Origin: Pogona vitticeps
Taxonomy: Eukaryota > Chordata > Lepidosauria > Squamata > Agamidae
Direction: 5' to 3'
DNA length: 64,000 bases
NCBI RefSeq assembly: GCF_051106095.1
Contig: NC_135783.1
Span: forward strand, 60,801,947 to 60,865,946
A program made the translations under genes and the position numbers. Positions 23,450-34,469 of the stretch are shown here, one piece after another (position 1 is the first letter of the stretch; each line of letters starts with the position of its first letter). Under the pieces are notes generated by a model, which saw only the letters and a program-made list of their open reading frames with translations, did not search any database and was not told where the DNA came from.

Positions 23450-23610
23450 GGGGCGGGCTCGCCTTCCGCGCAATCGATAAGACCGCATTGGTCCCCCTAG
23501 CATTCGAAAGGGAAGTAGATCGACCAATGAGAAGCCCCGCCATGTGCCGTCCACAATTGGCGGCGTCTCCTGGAGCCTGGTACCAGGCGCTCGCCGGGGC
23601 AGATTGGCTC
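23450..23610 (+). promoter_or_regulatory. CCAAT-box cluster with GC box
   Basis: A GC box (gggcggg) lies near 23451. Four CCAAT pentamers follow within 121 bp: attgg at 23487-23491, ccaat at 23524-23528, attgg at 23556-23560 and attgg at 23603-23607, spaced 37, 32 and 47 bp. Such arrays are typical NF-Y binding sites; binding here is inferred. Confidence 0.65.
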
Positions 23611-23720
23611 CGGCCGTCCACGAGCACCGCCTGCCGGGCGCCTCCTCCCCGCCGGGCCCCGCCCCCTGCCAGCCTGCTCCACCCTCTTCGGCTCGCTCTC
23701 CCGCTGCCGCCTTCTGGATT

Positions 23721-23762
23721 ATGTCATCTCGCGGCGGACCGCCTGGCAGGCGGGAGTCGTAG
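23721..23762 (+). promoter_or_regulatory. Candidate upstream ORF in the RHOU leader, 13 codons
   Basis: An ATG at 23721 opens [13 protein letters not shown] and stops at TAG 23760-23762, about 330 nt before the main start. If transcription begins upstream of it, this uORF could damp translation of RHOU. Its inclusion in the mRNA is unproven. Confidence 0.4.
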
Positions 23763-23763
23763 C

Positions 23764-23815
23764 GGCGGCGGCAGCAGCAGGAGCAGGAGCAGCAGCAGCA
23801 GCAGCCGCAGCCTCC
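23764..23815 (+). repeat. GC-rich CAG/CGG trinucleotide tract in the RHOU leader
   Basis: An impure run of cgg, cag and gagcag units, about 50 bp, lies in the presumed 5' UTR. It reads as poly-Ser/Arg or poly-Ala in the spurious frames that cross it. Confidence 0.75.
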
Positions 23816-24091
23816 GCCGTGGCCGCCTGCAAGTGTGGGGCGGAGAGCGCCATCGCGCCGGAGGAGAAGCAGCCTCGTCGAGCGCCCGGCGCCGCCGGTG
23901 GACCTAAAGCTGAGAGGAGGAGGAGGGAGCTGGGCGCCCCTTCTGCAAAGACTGCCACCGTCCATCTGGGGCGCGCCCCCGTCTCCTCGCCGCGCCCCCC
24001 ACCGCGGCCCCCGGTGGCTCAGCCTCCGCGGCTCCCGTTGTGGTCCTCGGGGGTCTCCCGCGCCCGCGCCGGGGCCGGGGAGGCCGGGCGG

Positions 24092-24386
24092 ATGCCGCCG
24101 CAACAAGAAGGAGAAAGCGGCTACATCAGCAAGCCGCTGCCGGGCGAGGTGCCGCCGGTGCCGCCGCGCCGGGTCCGCAGCAGCCGGGCAGCGGCGTTCG
24201 GGGCCGCTTTGGGCGGCCGCTGCCGGGCCGGCGGAGCTGGTGGGGGCGCGGGCGCCGACCCCCGGCGCAGCCTCAAGTGTGTGCTGGTGGGCGACGGCGC
24301 GGTGGGCAAGACCAGCCTGGTGGTGAGCTACACCACCAACGGCTACCCCACGGAGTATATCCCCACCGCCTTCGACAATTTTTCAG
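24092..24386 (+). CDS. RHOU: RHOU (Wrch-1) coding exon 1
   Basis: Encodes residues 1-98 plus the first base of codon 99 of an atypical Rho GTPase. The start at 24092 is chosen because it gives MPPQQ, the known RHOU N-terminus, and because no ATG lies upstream in this frame back to at least 23819. Its Kozak context is weak (C at -3 and +4). Residues 21-27 (PPVPPRR) form the proline-rich motif that in mammalian RHOU binds SH3 adaptors such as GRB2. Residues 28-60 are Arg/Gly/Ala-rich and low in complexity. The P-loop GDGAVGKT is at 67-74 and switch [10 protein letters not shown] at 89-97. The exon ends TTTCAG and is followed by the donor GTAAGG (phase 1). The N-terminus is about 11 residues longer than the 258-residue human protein. 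RHOV was considered, but the switch regions and C-terminus fit RHOU. Confidence 0.97.
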
Positions 24387-27138
24387 GTAAGGGATCGGGG
24401 GGGGGCGGCGGAAGGGGCTTCCCGCGAGGGAGAATTTCACGCGTGGCTAGATCTTAGGGACTCCGTGGAACTGAGCCTTGAGCGCTGCTCCTGGAAGGCG
24501 GAGAAGCGCCCCCCCTCCTCCTCTTACCCTCGAGCGCTGGTCCAGGATCGTTCCCGGGGGAGCCCCTCGCTTCAGAGCCCTTCCTCCCTCCCCCCCCGGC
24601 GCCTCTCCGGTGGTTGATTTCGATCTTCCAGCTCTGGAAGGGGCGGCGACCCGTCGGTTGGAAGTCCCGTACGGGGAACGGCCGGGCTTAAATCTCCCTT
24701 GGATCCGCAAGAGGGGAAGCTGACGGCGAGGGAAGGAAGGGGCTTGCCACCGAAGGGAAGGGGTGTGTGTGTGTGGGAGGTGGGCAGGTGGAAGGGCGCG
24801 TCAAAGATCCCAGTAGATCAAATTGACGTTTTTTGCTCTGAGCGGGAAATATGATACGGAAAGCAGTTCAGTCTTTGGCCCCCTTTTCGGGAGGAAGAAA
24901 AGGGATGCCAGGATCAGAGAAACCCGGGCTAATCTTTCCACCTCTCCTACCGGTCTCATGTCCCTTAGTGACTCCCTAACAATAGGACGGAAGGTCTTGC
25001 ACGTTCCATAGTAGGCGCCTGTGTGTCCCACGTATAGCTGAGCCTAGAGAGCTGGCCACCCTGGGCTTATTCCGAGGACAGGGCGAAAAGCCTCTTGCAG
25101 GCATTCACGGGAACTTTGAAACAATAGAAGTGTGAAGCATAAGCTTTTGCATATTTTTTTGTGAAATAAAGTCCCAATGTGTTCAGGTAAGTGAGTGTAG
25201 GACTGCAGCTTTTTCCCTTTTCTTGTCTTCCTTCCTGGGTGATTTCCTAACATCCACCGCTTATTTTCATATTTCCCAACAGTTTCTGGTCATGAGGGCT
25301 AGAAACTTGGAGAGAAGAATAACTGAGATCTTCAAAATTCTTATTAGTGCTGGTGGAAACAGGGCACAGATTGTCTTGTCTCCTATGCACTTCTTTGGGG
25401 GCAGAGCATGCATAGCTTGTAGGGATTCAGTTTATCCCAGGAACAGAGGAACTGTGCTGAGTGTGCTGTGTGTCCATGGATAAAGCGGTTCTTCGTTTTC
25501 CCAGGACATCACACTTTCCTGTCGTCTTGCAAATCCTCTTGGTTGCCTCATAATCCTTATCCTTTTAGATGGGTTTAGAAGGGGGGAAAGTAAGTCTCTT
25601 CTCCAAGGCTGCTCCCCCTCCTCCCCTTTAGTTTAGATCTCTGCTGATTCCCACCTCATCCCCTCCATGTGGAACGATGGCCTTTTGCTCTAGTTTTCAT
25701 TAAATATCCCTGTCACTTCCAGATTATTCAAGTAAAGTTGGTGAGCATGACGTGGGAAACTGCTGGATCCTCGTTCTGGTCATTTCTCTTTGGGACAGAA
25801 ATTTCAGTGTCACTTCGCATTTTGTAGAAAAGATAGGCCTGTGGTGACAGTATATTTCTGCAATAACTGAAGGGCCTCCATCTGACTGAAAAGCAGAGAT
25901 CTGGAAATGTTACTTTTTGGACTACCATTCCCATAATTCCCCAGCCATCTGGCTGGAGAATTCTGGAAGTTGTAGTACAAAAAGTAACATTTTCAAACTC
26001 TTCTAAAAACACATGATAAAATGGGCAACCCATCCATGGAATTGGGAGCCCCAGTCCAGTCTTGACTGTTTTGTGTTTGTACATGTAGCTGTCCTTCAAG
26101 CATTACTGAGTTAAGCTGCAGAGGAGATGCAAGGACTTGTTTGCTATAATGCGAAAGACTGAGACATTAAGCTTTGAGGGACAGGCAAGATCTTTAAGCC
26201 TCAGGCCACCTGAGGGTGGTCTATCCCTCCTATAAAGTAGCTTACACCAGTCTGATGTGCAATCCAATCCTGCAAGTATATTTCTATTGTGATTAATGAG
26301 AACTATTCCAAAGCAAGTAGGTGCTAGTTAGGGGACTTGGATATGTGGGGAGGGGGCAAGGTTATGAGAGAACGCTTGGCTTCATTTGTTTGGGGGCATC
26401 TTGTTGCTGTGTGTGAACAGCAAGTGGTTTGAATCTGAAGCTAAACATTGATGTTTTTACGTCCCTGGGGGCACAATTTTCCAGCACTCTTGAAAACGGA
26501 TAAATCATACCTTTTGGACAGTAGCTGTTGTGGTCTTATCAGAGAACCAAACAAACCCAGAAAAGAAAAATTAAAACAAACCATGAAATTCACTGTTCAC
26601 TAATGCAAAGGCCCTAACAATGCCCTGCTTGGCACACTGTGCTTGTAGGTGGTTATGTAGCAAGCTTTTTTTTCTGGAATGATAAATTCCCTAGTCAGAA
26701 TTCAAAGGAGTGAGAAAAGGAGAAGCACTTCCCTGAGGGGAAACATGTAAATATTTGCATTGTCTTCCCTGTGATTTAAAGCAAGGGGAGGTTTCCAGGG
26801 TTGCCTTTGTGCCAGGGCTTTAAAAACAGAAACGTGACAAGAAAACTAATCTTTGAGTAAGTTAAGGTTAGAGTGTGGGGGGAAACCCAGCTTGGTTCTT
26901 AGGGTCAACTCTCTTTTTTGTGTGTGTGCCAGGAATGGTTCAGCGATCTTCTGCTTGTCAGTTGGAGTGTAAAAAATTTTTGGCCAGAGAAGTTGAGGGA
27001 GAGGCTGCTTTGAGTTCCATAGACTGTTAAATTGGAGATGCTTAAAAGGTAAATGAGAAACAGGGTGAGGAAGGACTTAACTTTTCATTAATGGGTAAAA
27101 GTTTCATTCGTTTTTCCCCCCTTCTTCTTTAATTTCAG
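24387..27138 (+). other. RHOU intron 1
   Basis: 2752 bp, GT-AG, starting GTAAGG and ending TTTCAG. The first 400 bp remain GC-rich. It contains a hairpin MITE at 25905-25993 and otherwise looks unique. No alternative exon was recognised; open frames here lack conserved features. Confidence 0.9.
25905..25993. mobile_element. Short hairpin MITE in RHOU intron 1
   Basis: An 89-bp palindrome: aaatgttactttttggacta at the left pairs with tagtacaaaaagtaacattt at the right, around a central 'ccagccatctggctgg'. It belongs to the same group of 'ttccca...tgtagt' hairpins as 2508 and 35173. Confidence 0.65.
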
Positions 27139-27197
27139 CGGTTGTATCTGTAGATGGCCGACCGGTGAGGCTCCAGCTTTGTGACACAGCTGGCCAG
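27139..27197 (+). CDS. RHOU: RHOU coding exon 2
   Basis: A 59-nt exon that completes codon 99 and encodes up to residue 118 (AVVSVDGRPVRLQLCDTAGQ, spanning the first splice junction). It carries the G3 motif DTAGQ; Gln118 is the catalytic glutamine equivalent to Ras Gln61 and to human RHOU Gln107. The acceptor is TTTCAG and the donor is GTCAGT. The junction is in phase 0. The residues match mammalian RHOU as I recall it without change. Confidence 0.97.
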
Positions 27198-27294
27198 GTC
27201 AGTAAAACTGTCTATTTTAAGCATGACCTTAATTTAAATGTTGTTGTCTTAAGTTGTATTCAGTGTTTTAATAGAAAATAATTTTGGGCCTTTT

Positions 27295-27480
27295 TGAAAT
27301 AGTTAAGTCAGAACCAACTTATAGTGACCCTAATATGGATTTCAAAGCAAGTGAGATATTTAAGCATTGGTTTTCCCAGTCCCTAACCCCCATCCTTTTG
27401 AGCTTCCATGACAAAGTAAGGATTTGAACACAGGTCTCCCGAGTCCATTACTCTATTCACTGCATCACACTGGGTATGAT
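27295..27480 (-). mobile_element. Sauria-type SINE, minus strand, in RHOU intron 2
   Basis: 'agtcagaaccaacttatagt' is the LINE-like tail; the right end 'tttgaacacaggtctcccga' then 'tattcactgcatcacac' is the tRNA-like head in reverse. The copy is diverged. It is followed by 'accagatgggtggggtataa' and (ATTA)n, an L2/CR1-type 3' tail. Confidence 0.65.
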
Positions 27481-29414
27481 TATAAACCAGATGGGTGGGG
27501 TATAAATCAATTAATTAATTAATTAATACAGTGCCCAGGCTGTTAAATCCTCGTTTAGCTTTCTGTAAAAAAGAGGATCAGTTTCCCCTTATCTCTGTTT
27601 CACTAATTTATAATTTTCAACAAGTTGTGTGTGATTTTGCTAGATTTCTCTCATATCTTAATTAGATCCAGAGAGTTTCATTGTTGATCCTGCTCACTGA
27701 TGAAAATGGCCTAGTCTTCCTTTCCTGAGGCCATTTCCTACTGGTGATAAATACTCCATTTTGCAGCTTCTGCTTAACTGCATGGCACAGGAAAGAGCAG
27801 AGTGTAACTATACATTTGTCAGGGTGGTAATGGGAGAACCATCTACAATTTAATTTGATGTATGTCTTCTGTTCCTCCCCCCCCCTTCTTCTTTTATCTT
27901 GATTTGAGCAGAGAAAAGACCCTCTGCCCTGTGGTCTCTTAGGACTCTGTGATGCCAGTAGTCATCCAGCCATCCTTTTGCACCATAGACGGCTACTGTA
28001 GTTGCCACAAAATGTTACTAGCAGCTGTGGTGGCGGCAAGGTTGGGGTTGTCTGCTGAATTTTGGTGGTGAGACCATCTTCAGTAGATTCCAGGGAGAAG
28101 GCAGTCTTCAGCCATGCAAACTCATTCCTATTTCAGGCAAAAGAATATTGTCAGGTCTAGCATGGACTGTGAGTTTTGGCTGTTACGAGATCATACGAGC
28201 AAGCTCTTAGTTGGGCAAATAATTTTAACATCAGTTCTTGGAGAAAACACACAGCTGTGGCCTGGGTACAGCATGTTTGAATTCCACGTCGGCTTCCTCA
28301 GCCAAGTGGCAGCAGTCTTTGGCTTGCGCTTGCTTCCTGAGGGGCTTAAGTTTCTGAAAGAAGGGAGCTAATTAGGCCTGTTTTTGTGATAGTTGCCTCG
28401 TGAACCAGCATCTCTCTTTGCCAATGCACCAGAAAAGAAATTTATTCAAGTGGAAGAGGAATCTGTGGCAGTTTCTTAAATGCATATAGAAGAATTGCAC
28501 GGTTTACCCCTTCAAAAACATCCCAAAACATCATCTCAGATCCTGCAGTACAAATGAACACATAAGCATTAGTTTGTCGACAGGGTGTTGGCACTGGAAG
28601 AGGCATGTTAGATTCTGTTTGCTCTTTGTGCTTGTCAGTTTAAGACTGAGAAACTGGCTGAATTCTCACTAAAATGCCACCACCGTTGAGGCAAATCCTA
28701 TCTGTTAAGGAAGTCAGGGCTGCCATGTTTTTATCCTGGAGTTAATCTTTGCTTCCCTGGCAGCCAATGTTCTTGCTTTTAATTTGGTTGAGCATTATTT
28801 AGTTGAAGGCACCAACTGAAAACAAACAAACATGGAAGAATAGAAACAGTGCTTTGTAGAAAGAGTTACCAGAAAAGATAAGTAGCTTAGGGCAAGAGGT
28901 GGGGCAGAGGCAACACAAAAGGGAGTGAGGAGGAAAGATGCTCTTTATTCAGGTGGTCTGTAAAGCATTCTGAACCTTCCCGAGTTTCTCTTAGAAAAGG
29001 CAGGTGATGATTACATGGCATAACAAATATGAATCTAAAAACTATTTTATCATCCTACTGAAACTGTACTGCAGTGCTATCAGTATCTTAGGCGGCTAGA
29101 TGATGGCCAGTATGTCAGAGTTTTTGGCCCTGCCTTGTCCATCAGAGAGCTGCATTTTACCCTTTGCAAATGTGTCACATTATAAGATTTATTTTTAAAA
29201 TATTTTTGCCCCGCCGTTCTCCTTAAAAAGGATCCAAGGGGGCTGACATCATTAAAAGACAGTATTTAAAGATTAAAAATGAGTATAGAAATATTTAAAA
29301 GGATCAAACAAACACCATTCTAAGAAATGGTAAACAAAGGCAACACCAAAAACACATTCAAGGCAGTAAGGCACAACAATCAGTTTATAAACCCCACTCT
29401 GGCAGCCAGTCACT

Positions 29415-29540
29415 GAGGGGAAGTTCCCAAATGTTCTTGAACTAAAACACCCGGAAGCCTTCACCACTAGCTGTACTGGCCAGGATTTTTGGAGTTGTAG
29501 TCTAAGAACATCTGGGGGCCCTAGGTTGGGAAGCACTGAT
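29415..29540. mobile_element. hAT-type hairpin MITE in RHOU intron 2
   Basis: It shares 'gaagccttcaccactagctg' and 'ctggccaggattt' with the element at 2508-2642 and ends ggttgggaagcactg. The left end is more diverged. Confidence 0.65.
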
Positions 29541-30438
29541 TTATAGGTTTCATTCAGTATGCTCTCATTAATGCAAACACTAAGTGAAATAAAAACCCAC
29601 CATCCTTTCTGAAGATTTCCACCGCAGAAAAATGAAAGTTACCTTTTAGCAATCCCATTGCCTTGAGCTGCTCACATTTCTCCTTTGTGCTTGTTGCTTC
29701 TCTTCTACCTCCATGTGCTGCAATAGTTTACTATATCATCATTTCTGTGGGACAGATCTTCTAGGGCTGTGCCATACATATAGGAGGTGAATCAGATGAT
29801 TGACAGATCATGTCTCCTGGTACGACTCCCTCTTTGCCTTTGGAAAGCTTGCCTCTTGAAATATGGTTTCCAGCCATTGTTTTCTTCCTGATTAGCTATT
29901 TGTTGGTGGGTTTGTAAAGAACAGCAACACAGGGTAGCATTTGTCTGTGTAGCCCCCTACTGCATTCTGCACTAGTGTAATCCCAGGTGATGTCCCATAT
30001 GGTGTAGTTCCCCTCTGTAGGTCTGTTGTCTTTATGCTAAATAGCAATTTCGCTCATTTGTTGTGGTCAGGATGCTTTGGACTTTTTAAGTCCCATCACT
30101 CCCACACCAGCATTGTCCATGTTGGCTGGGAATAGCGTGAGTCCAGCATAGCAACTTGGACAGTGCTTTAAAAATAGCTGCAATCACCAGCTTGTTTAAT
30201 TTACTTTTCTTTTTTTAAAAATCTGATACACTTTTTAGCATTGATGGCAAATGGGATTTCCTTAAAAACTGGATATTCTTAAGTGCAGAATTTTGAGGAA
30301 TTAACAATAATTTCTCAGTAGGTGAGGGAGATAGACTTTTCTCTCCCCAGATTTGCACTGTAGAGCTTTGAACATCCTCTTCCAGCTGAACAAACTTGCC
30401 TCTGGATATTCACATTACTTTTCCTTTTTTTCATGCAG

Positions 30439-30894
30439 GATGAGTTTGACAAGCTTCGGCCACTTTGCTACACCAATGCAGACATCTTTTTGCTGTGCTT
30501 CAGTGTCATGAGTCCATCTTCCTTCCAGAATGTGAGTGAAAAGTGGGTCCCTGAAATCCGCTGCCACTGCCCCAAAGCACCGATTATCCTTGTCGGGACT
30601 CAGTCGGACCTCCGGGAGGACGTCAAAGTCCTCATTGAACTGGACAAATGCAAAGAGAAGCCGGTGGCGGAGGAGACGGCAAGGCTCTGTGCCGAGGAAA
30701 TAAAAGCCGCCTCTTACATTGAGTGCTCCGCTCTGACTCAGAAAAACCTCAAAGAAGTCTTTGATGCAGCCATTGTTGCCGGCATCCAGTACTCGGATAC
30801 CCAACAGCAGCCAAAGAAATCAAAAAGCAGGACTCCGGACAAAATGAAAAACCTTTCCAAATCCTGGTGGAAGAAGTACTGCTGTTTTGTATAG
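30439..30894 (+). CDS. RHOU: RHOU coding exon 3 (C-terminal)
   Basis: Encodes residues 119-269 and the TAG stop at 30892-30894. It starts [11 protein letters not shown], the Rho-family switch II region. GTQSD (171-175) replaces the usual TKxD base-recognition motif, as is normal for [13 protein letters not shown] (213-221) is the G5 loop. The tail is basic ([19 protein letters not shown]) and ends CCFV. In mammals this non-CAAX end is palmitoylated rather than prenylated and targets plasma and endosomal membranes. Mammalian RHOU exchanges nucleotide fast, is Wnt- and STAT3-inducible, and acts on PAK, PAR6 and focal adhesions; that role is inferred here from identity. No frameshift or missing residue is seen. 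Confidence 0.98.
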   Translation, partial: DEFDKLRPLCYTNADIFLLCFSVMSPSSFQNVSEKWVPEIRCHCPKAPIILVGTQSDLREDVKVLIELDKCKEKPVAEETARLCAEEIKAASYIECSALTQKNLKEVFDAAIVAGIQYSDTQQQPKKSKSRTPDKMKNLSKSWWKKYCCFV

Positions 30895-31685
30895 TAGTTG
30901 TTGCAAAGGCCTAGGGGGGAGAAAAGGCAGTCTGATACTAAGAGCAGTTTTGAAGCTATATTAGCTCAAAAATCTCTATATTCCAGAGTGTGTGGACTAC
31001 ATTCCAACATCATACATGCTGCTAAAGGCATCCGTTTTCAGTGGAGATGGGAGAGGTAGTGGCTTGCTTTTTGTCAGGCAGAGGGTTTTCACCACTAGCA
31101 ATAGAGTTTCTTTTTTTGTCAAGGGTAGCTGGCCCAGCTCTTTGTGAAACTTAAAGCTGTACAGAGGCATAAAACTATGTGCAAAACCAGAACACTGGAG
31201 TTTTCTTACAAAAGCGACCTGGAGAATGGTAAAGGGCTATTGAAGGACGGATATCTGCAAAGTGACTTTAGAACATGTGTGCCTCTTATGACATTTTGCT
31301 TGGAAAAGTGCTTCCCATCTGCCTTTTCAATCTTGTGGTCTTCAGAAATTGTCCAGCGCATTCCAGAAACATTTATAACGTTGCTGCAGTAGCAAGATTC
31401 TGCACGTAAATCCTATGTATTTTATTTACAGTGAGATGCCTACTTCATGCACAGTGTAGGGATGTCTTAATACAGTGAGTTGCTTACATAACTGCATCTT
31501 CTTTGTAGACCCCCTGACTTAACAGATCTCTTACGTGGTATAATATGCATGTCTGGTTCCTTATAAAAGATATATTTTCAATAGTAATTGGCTGCTTTTC
31601 TATTTATAGAGACCCCATGACAGTTCATTTTAAAATCAGTTTAACAAAATGATGGGCATCCTTTATATATATATATATATATATA

Positions 31686-32106
31686 CAGTGGTGCCTCGCA
31701 TAGCGAGGTTAATCCGTTCCGGATTAACCCTCGCTATGTGAAAACATCGCTGAACGGATCAAGAAAACCCACGATGTTTAATGCGTTCCAAATGGGCCGA
31801 AAACTCACCGTTCAGCGATGTTTTCCTGTGGCCGGCAGCCATTTTCGCGCCCTCCCCTCGCTTACCGAGGGCGCGAAAACGCTGCACGCTGCCATTTCGG
31901 GGCTTCCGGCGGCCATTTTGGAGCTGCCGAACAGCTGATCCGTGGGTCGCAAAGCGAAGGTTGGTAAGCGAAACGCTTACCGACCTTCGCTATGCGAGTT
32001 TCGCCCATTGGGGCCATTGCTTTGCGATCGCAGTTGCGATCGAAAAAAAACCCTCGCTATGCGGATTCGTCATTCTACAGTGCGCTCGTTAAGCGAGGCA
32101 CCACTG
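31686..32106. mobile_element. Mariner-type MITE in the RHOU 3' UTR
   Basis: The ends are CAGTGGTGCCTCGC and GCGAGGCACCACTG, a perfect 14-bp inverted repeat, with TA on both sides (31684-31685, 32107-32108) inside a (TA)n tract. Internal 'tagcgaggttaatccg' and 'cggattaaccctcgctatg' segments fold back on each other, so transcripts would form several stem-loops. 421 bp, no coding capacity. It has little visible decay. Confidence 0.9.
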
Positions 32107-32134
32107 TATATATATAAAATACAGTAGTTGAAGT

Positions 32135-32233
32135 CAGCCTTTCCCCAGCCATCAGTCCCACCAGGCATAGCAAATATGAATGACTGTAGTTGTAGTCCAA
32201 AACATCTGCAGGGCATCAGGTTGGGTGAGGCTG
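32135..32233. mobile_element. Diverged hairpin MITE
   Basis: Starts cagcctttcccca and ends ggttgggtgaggctg, an imperfect inverted repeat. The middle contains 'tgtagttgtagtccaaaaca', the mark of this hairpin group. Confidence 0.55.
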
Positions 32234-32714
32234 ATTTAATTCCATGTAATCATGTTTTCTGTGAAAGCCTTCCAGTTAATTGCATTATCTTTCCTCCCAT
32301 AGCCCAATACTGCACAATTATGCATTCGAAATGGAGCCATTGTGCTACTTGTCAATGTAGGGAAAGGTGGAATGTGAAAACATGATTAGTCTTAAATACG
32401 AGGAAAGCCATCCACTGAAGTCAGTGGAGATTTCTTCTAAGTAAAAAGCGTACTGTACTGGAGTGTCTTAATTCCATGGTTATGAATGGGCGATGATTCA
32501 TAACATGTGAAATCCTTTTCTGCCAGTTTTCATATAGTAGTTAAAATGTTTAAAAAGAGGTGAAGAAGGCAGGCTGCCAGTAGTCATAATGGCCGGGACA
32601 ATATGGTTGGTGTAGGTTTCATACGGTCTTCCATGCTGTGTTGAACAAAATGGACACTGGTTGACTTGCAGTACTTTTTTTGCTGGCTTGAATCCCTTCT
32701 CAGATCATTCAAAG

Positions 32715-32720
32715 AATAAA
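32715..32720 (+). terminator. Candidate proximal poly(A) signal of RHOU
   Basis: AATAAA, 1.8 kb after the stop codon. Usage unproven. Confidence 0.35.
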
Positions 32721-34201
32721 AATTGAATTTTGGCTAAATTGTCTCCCCTTGTAGTAGATAAACTGAGGTGGATCTGAAATGCAGAAAATTATCTACTCAC
32801 ATATTTCTCCATGTTAATTCCTGTTCTATATCAAGTAATGCAAAACTGAATTATGCTTAACGCAGGTAGGCCTAAATGGGACTGAAACCTGAACCTTGAT
32901 CTTTGCAATCTGGGAATTTTAAGTTTTGTGTTTTTTTTTTAAGTCTGATTTTCCTGTTCTTAATTTTAATGTTGCTTTCCCATTTTATTCCATGGTTCTT
33001 TTGCATTGGTGCGCTTGGTACAGCCATAATGAGAAGCCATTGTTTTTTTTGCTGGGTGAACAGGCTATGGAAAGTGTTGGCCTCGTGGATTCCCTCTGTT
33101 CTCCTCATCTTTCTGTGTGCTAAGCAAATATCACAAATGTCTTTTAGATTTTATACCAAGCATGGGCAAGTTTGGCAGGTCCAGAAGCCAGTTTTCTATT
33201 CCTGAGATTCTCTGGCAGCCCCACAAAAACTTGGAAAAGTGAAAGTAGGGGTACACAAATGAAACCAGAAGTTACTCGAAGTTTCTTCAAAACTAGCCAC
33301 AGTTTCCTGTTGCATCTGAACTTGGGGACTTTCACTTTTAAATCCTGGCTAGAGAGACTAAGCAAGGATCAAACCACAGTGGCTTCTTATCACTTGCTAT
33401 CTTTTTTTTTGGAATTATAATTGTCTTAGATTACACAAATTGTAGATGGTTCAAAAACTACGGTTCATTACCTCATCCATGCAGGGAAAGGGGAAGCACC
33501 ATAAGTTCAAGATTGATCATGGCTCTTGCATGTAGAACAGGAGTTGGGGATGCATTGGTGAGTTCAGGGGTTGACGTGATGCCCTCCAAGTACTATATAC
33601 AGACTGCTCAAAAAGGCCAAAAACAAAACCCCCACTAAACTGAAACACGTCATGAGGAATGGGTATTTGGTGATGTTAAATGGTATAGTAAGGATCCTGT
33701 GGCCTCTTGGAAAAGTGAATCACCGCTCCCAGAGGGTTCCAGGAGGTGACATTCATCTTTTATGGCTAGACAAAAGGAGGCTGTCAATGTAAAAATCAGC
33801 CTTTGGGGGGGCCTCACGTGGTCCCGTGGATGCAATTTTGGTACTCTGATATTGAAATAGAAAAGAATGAGTTGAGAGTGTGGGCGCCGTCTTCAAATGT
33901 GTTGCTGGCACTTATTTTTTTGTTCTAGCCCAGATGGAATGTCTTCTCAATTTTTAATGTTTGATAGTAACTTTAAATTGCCCCACCCCTCTCCTGCCTG
34001 ACTAAAGTGGTAACATAACTTTTTTTATCTTTAGGCATATAGTAAACATATCGGCAAATACTGCTGTTGCTAGTCCCAGCTAGATTAGTCCTGCTGAATC
34101 AATTGCTGAATGATAAAGCAGCATTTTATGTGAATCTCATTAAGTCAATGGCCTTACTCTAGCAATGGAGTACTGGCTGCAGTTCACAGATAAATGTAAA
34201 T

Positions 34202-34207
34202 AATAAA
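34202..34207 (+). terminator. Candidate distal poly(A) signal of RHOU
   Basis: AATAAA 3.3 kb after the stop codon, before the repeat-rich flank begins. The distance fits the long UTR of the mammalian gene. Confidence 0.4.
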
Positions 34208-34469
34208 AAAAGAATAATCCACAATGCACACGGTTCTTTCAGATGGAATTGGAGAGAGACAAGTCTGTTTATCTCCAGTCTTGCCTAGAGCTTATACTTT
34301 ATGTTAAGGTCTTCCATCTTTATAAATGTGACTTTAAAGCCTCATATAAATGATAAAAAAATGGTGGGGGGAGGGCCCTCAAGAGAGTGACAGGGAAAAG
34401 TCAGGGATAAAAAAGGAAAAGCTCAAATTCTAAAATAGTGCTTATTTTGTTGACATTTCTTCCTAAAAT

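Larger units (their letters stand above)
23430..24800 (+). promoter_or_regulatory. CpG island over the RHOU promoter and first exon
   Basis: GC content and CpG frequency rise sharply here against an AT-rich background and fall again in intron 1. The island covers the probable core promoter, the 5' UTR and coding exon 1. No TATA box is seen near the likely start, which fits a CpG-island promoter. The exact transcription start cannot be read from sequence alone. Confidence 0.85.
27198..30438 (+). other. RHOU intron 2
   Basis: 3241 bp, starting GTCAGT and ending ATGCAG. It holds a SINE fragment near 27295-27480, an L2/CR1-type tail with (ATTA)n at about 27485-27530, a LINE tail fragment near 29180-29260 and a hairpin MITE near 29415-29540. 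No alternative exon was recognised. Confidence 0.9.
30895..34207 (+). other. RHOU 3' UTR, probable extent
   Basis: No other gene intervenes, and mammalian RHOU has a 3' UTR of about 3 kb. Candidate AATAAA signals lie at 32715-32720 and 34202-34207. The first would give a 1.8-kb UTR and the second 3.3 kb. The region includes a mariner-type MITE (31686-32106), a (TA)n tract (31664-31685) and a diverged hairpin MITE (32135-32233). The true end is not readable from sequence alone. Confidence 0.55.

Noticed and set aside
23819-24091. Upstream extension of the RHOU frame by 91 codons
   Set aside because: It opens without an ATG and its translation is low in complexity. The ATG at 24092 gives the known MPPQQ start.
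23423-24106. 227-codon minus-strand frame and several long + strand frames over the CpG island
   Set aside because: GC-rich DNA has few stops. The translations are Pro/Arg/Gly-rich and differ in each frame; only the RHOU frame has conserved motifs.
30415-30804. 129-codon minus-strand frame
   Set aside because: Shadow of RHOU exon 3 on the opposite strand.
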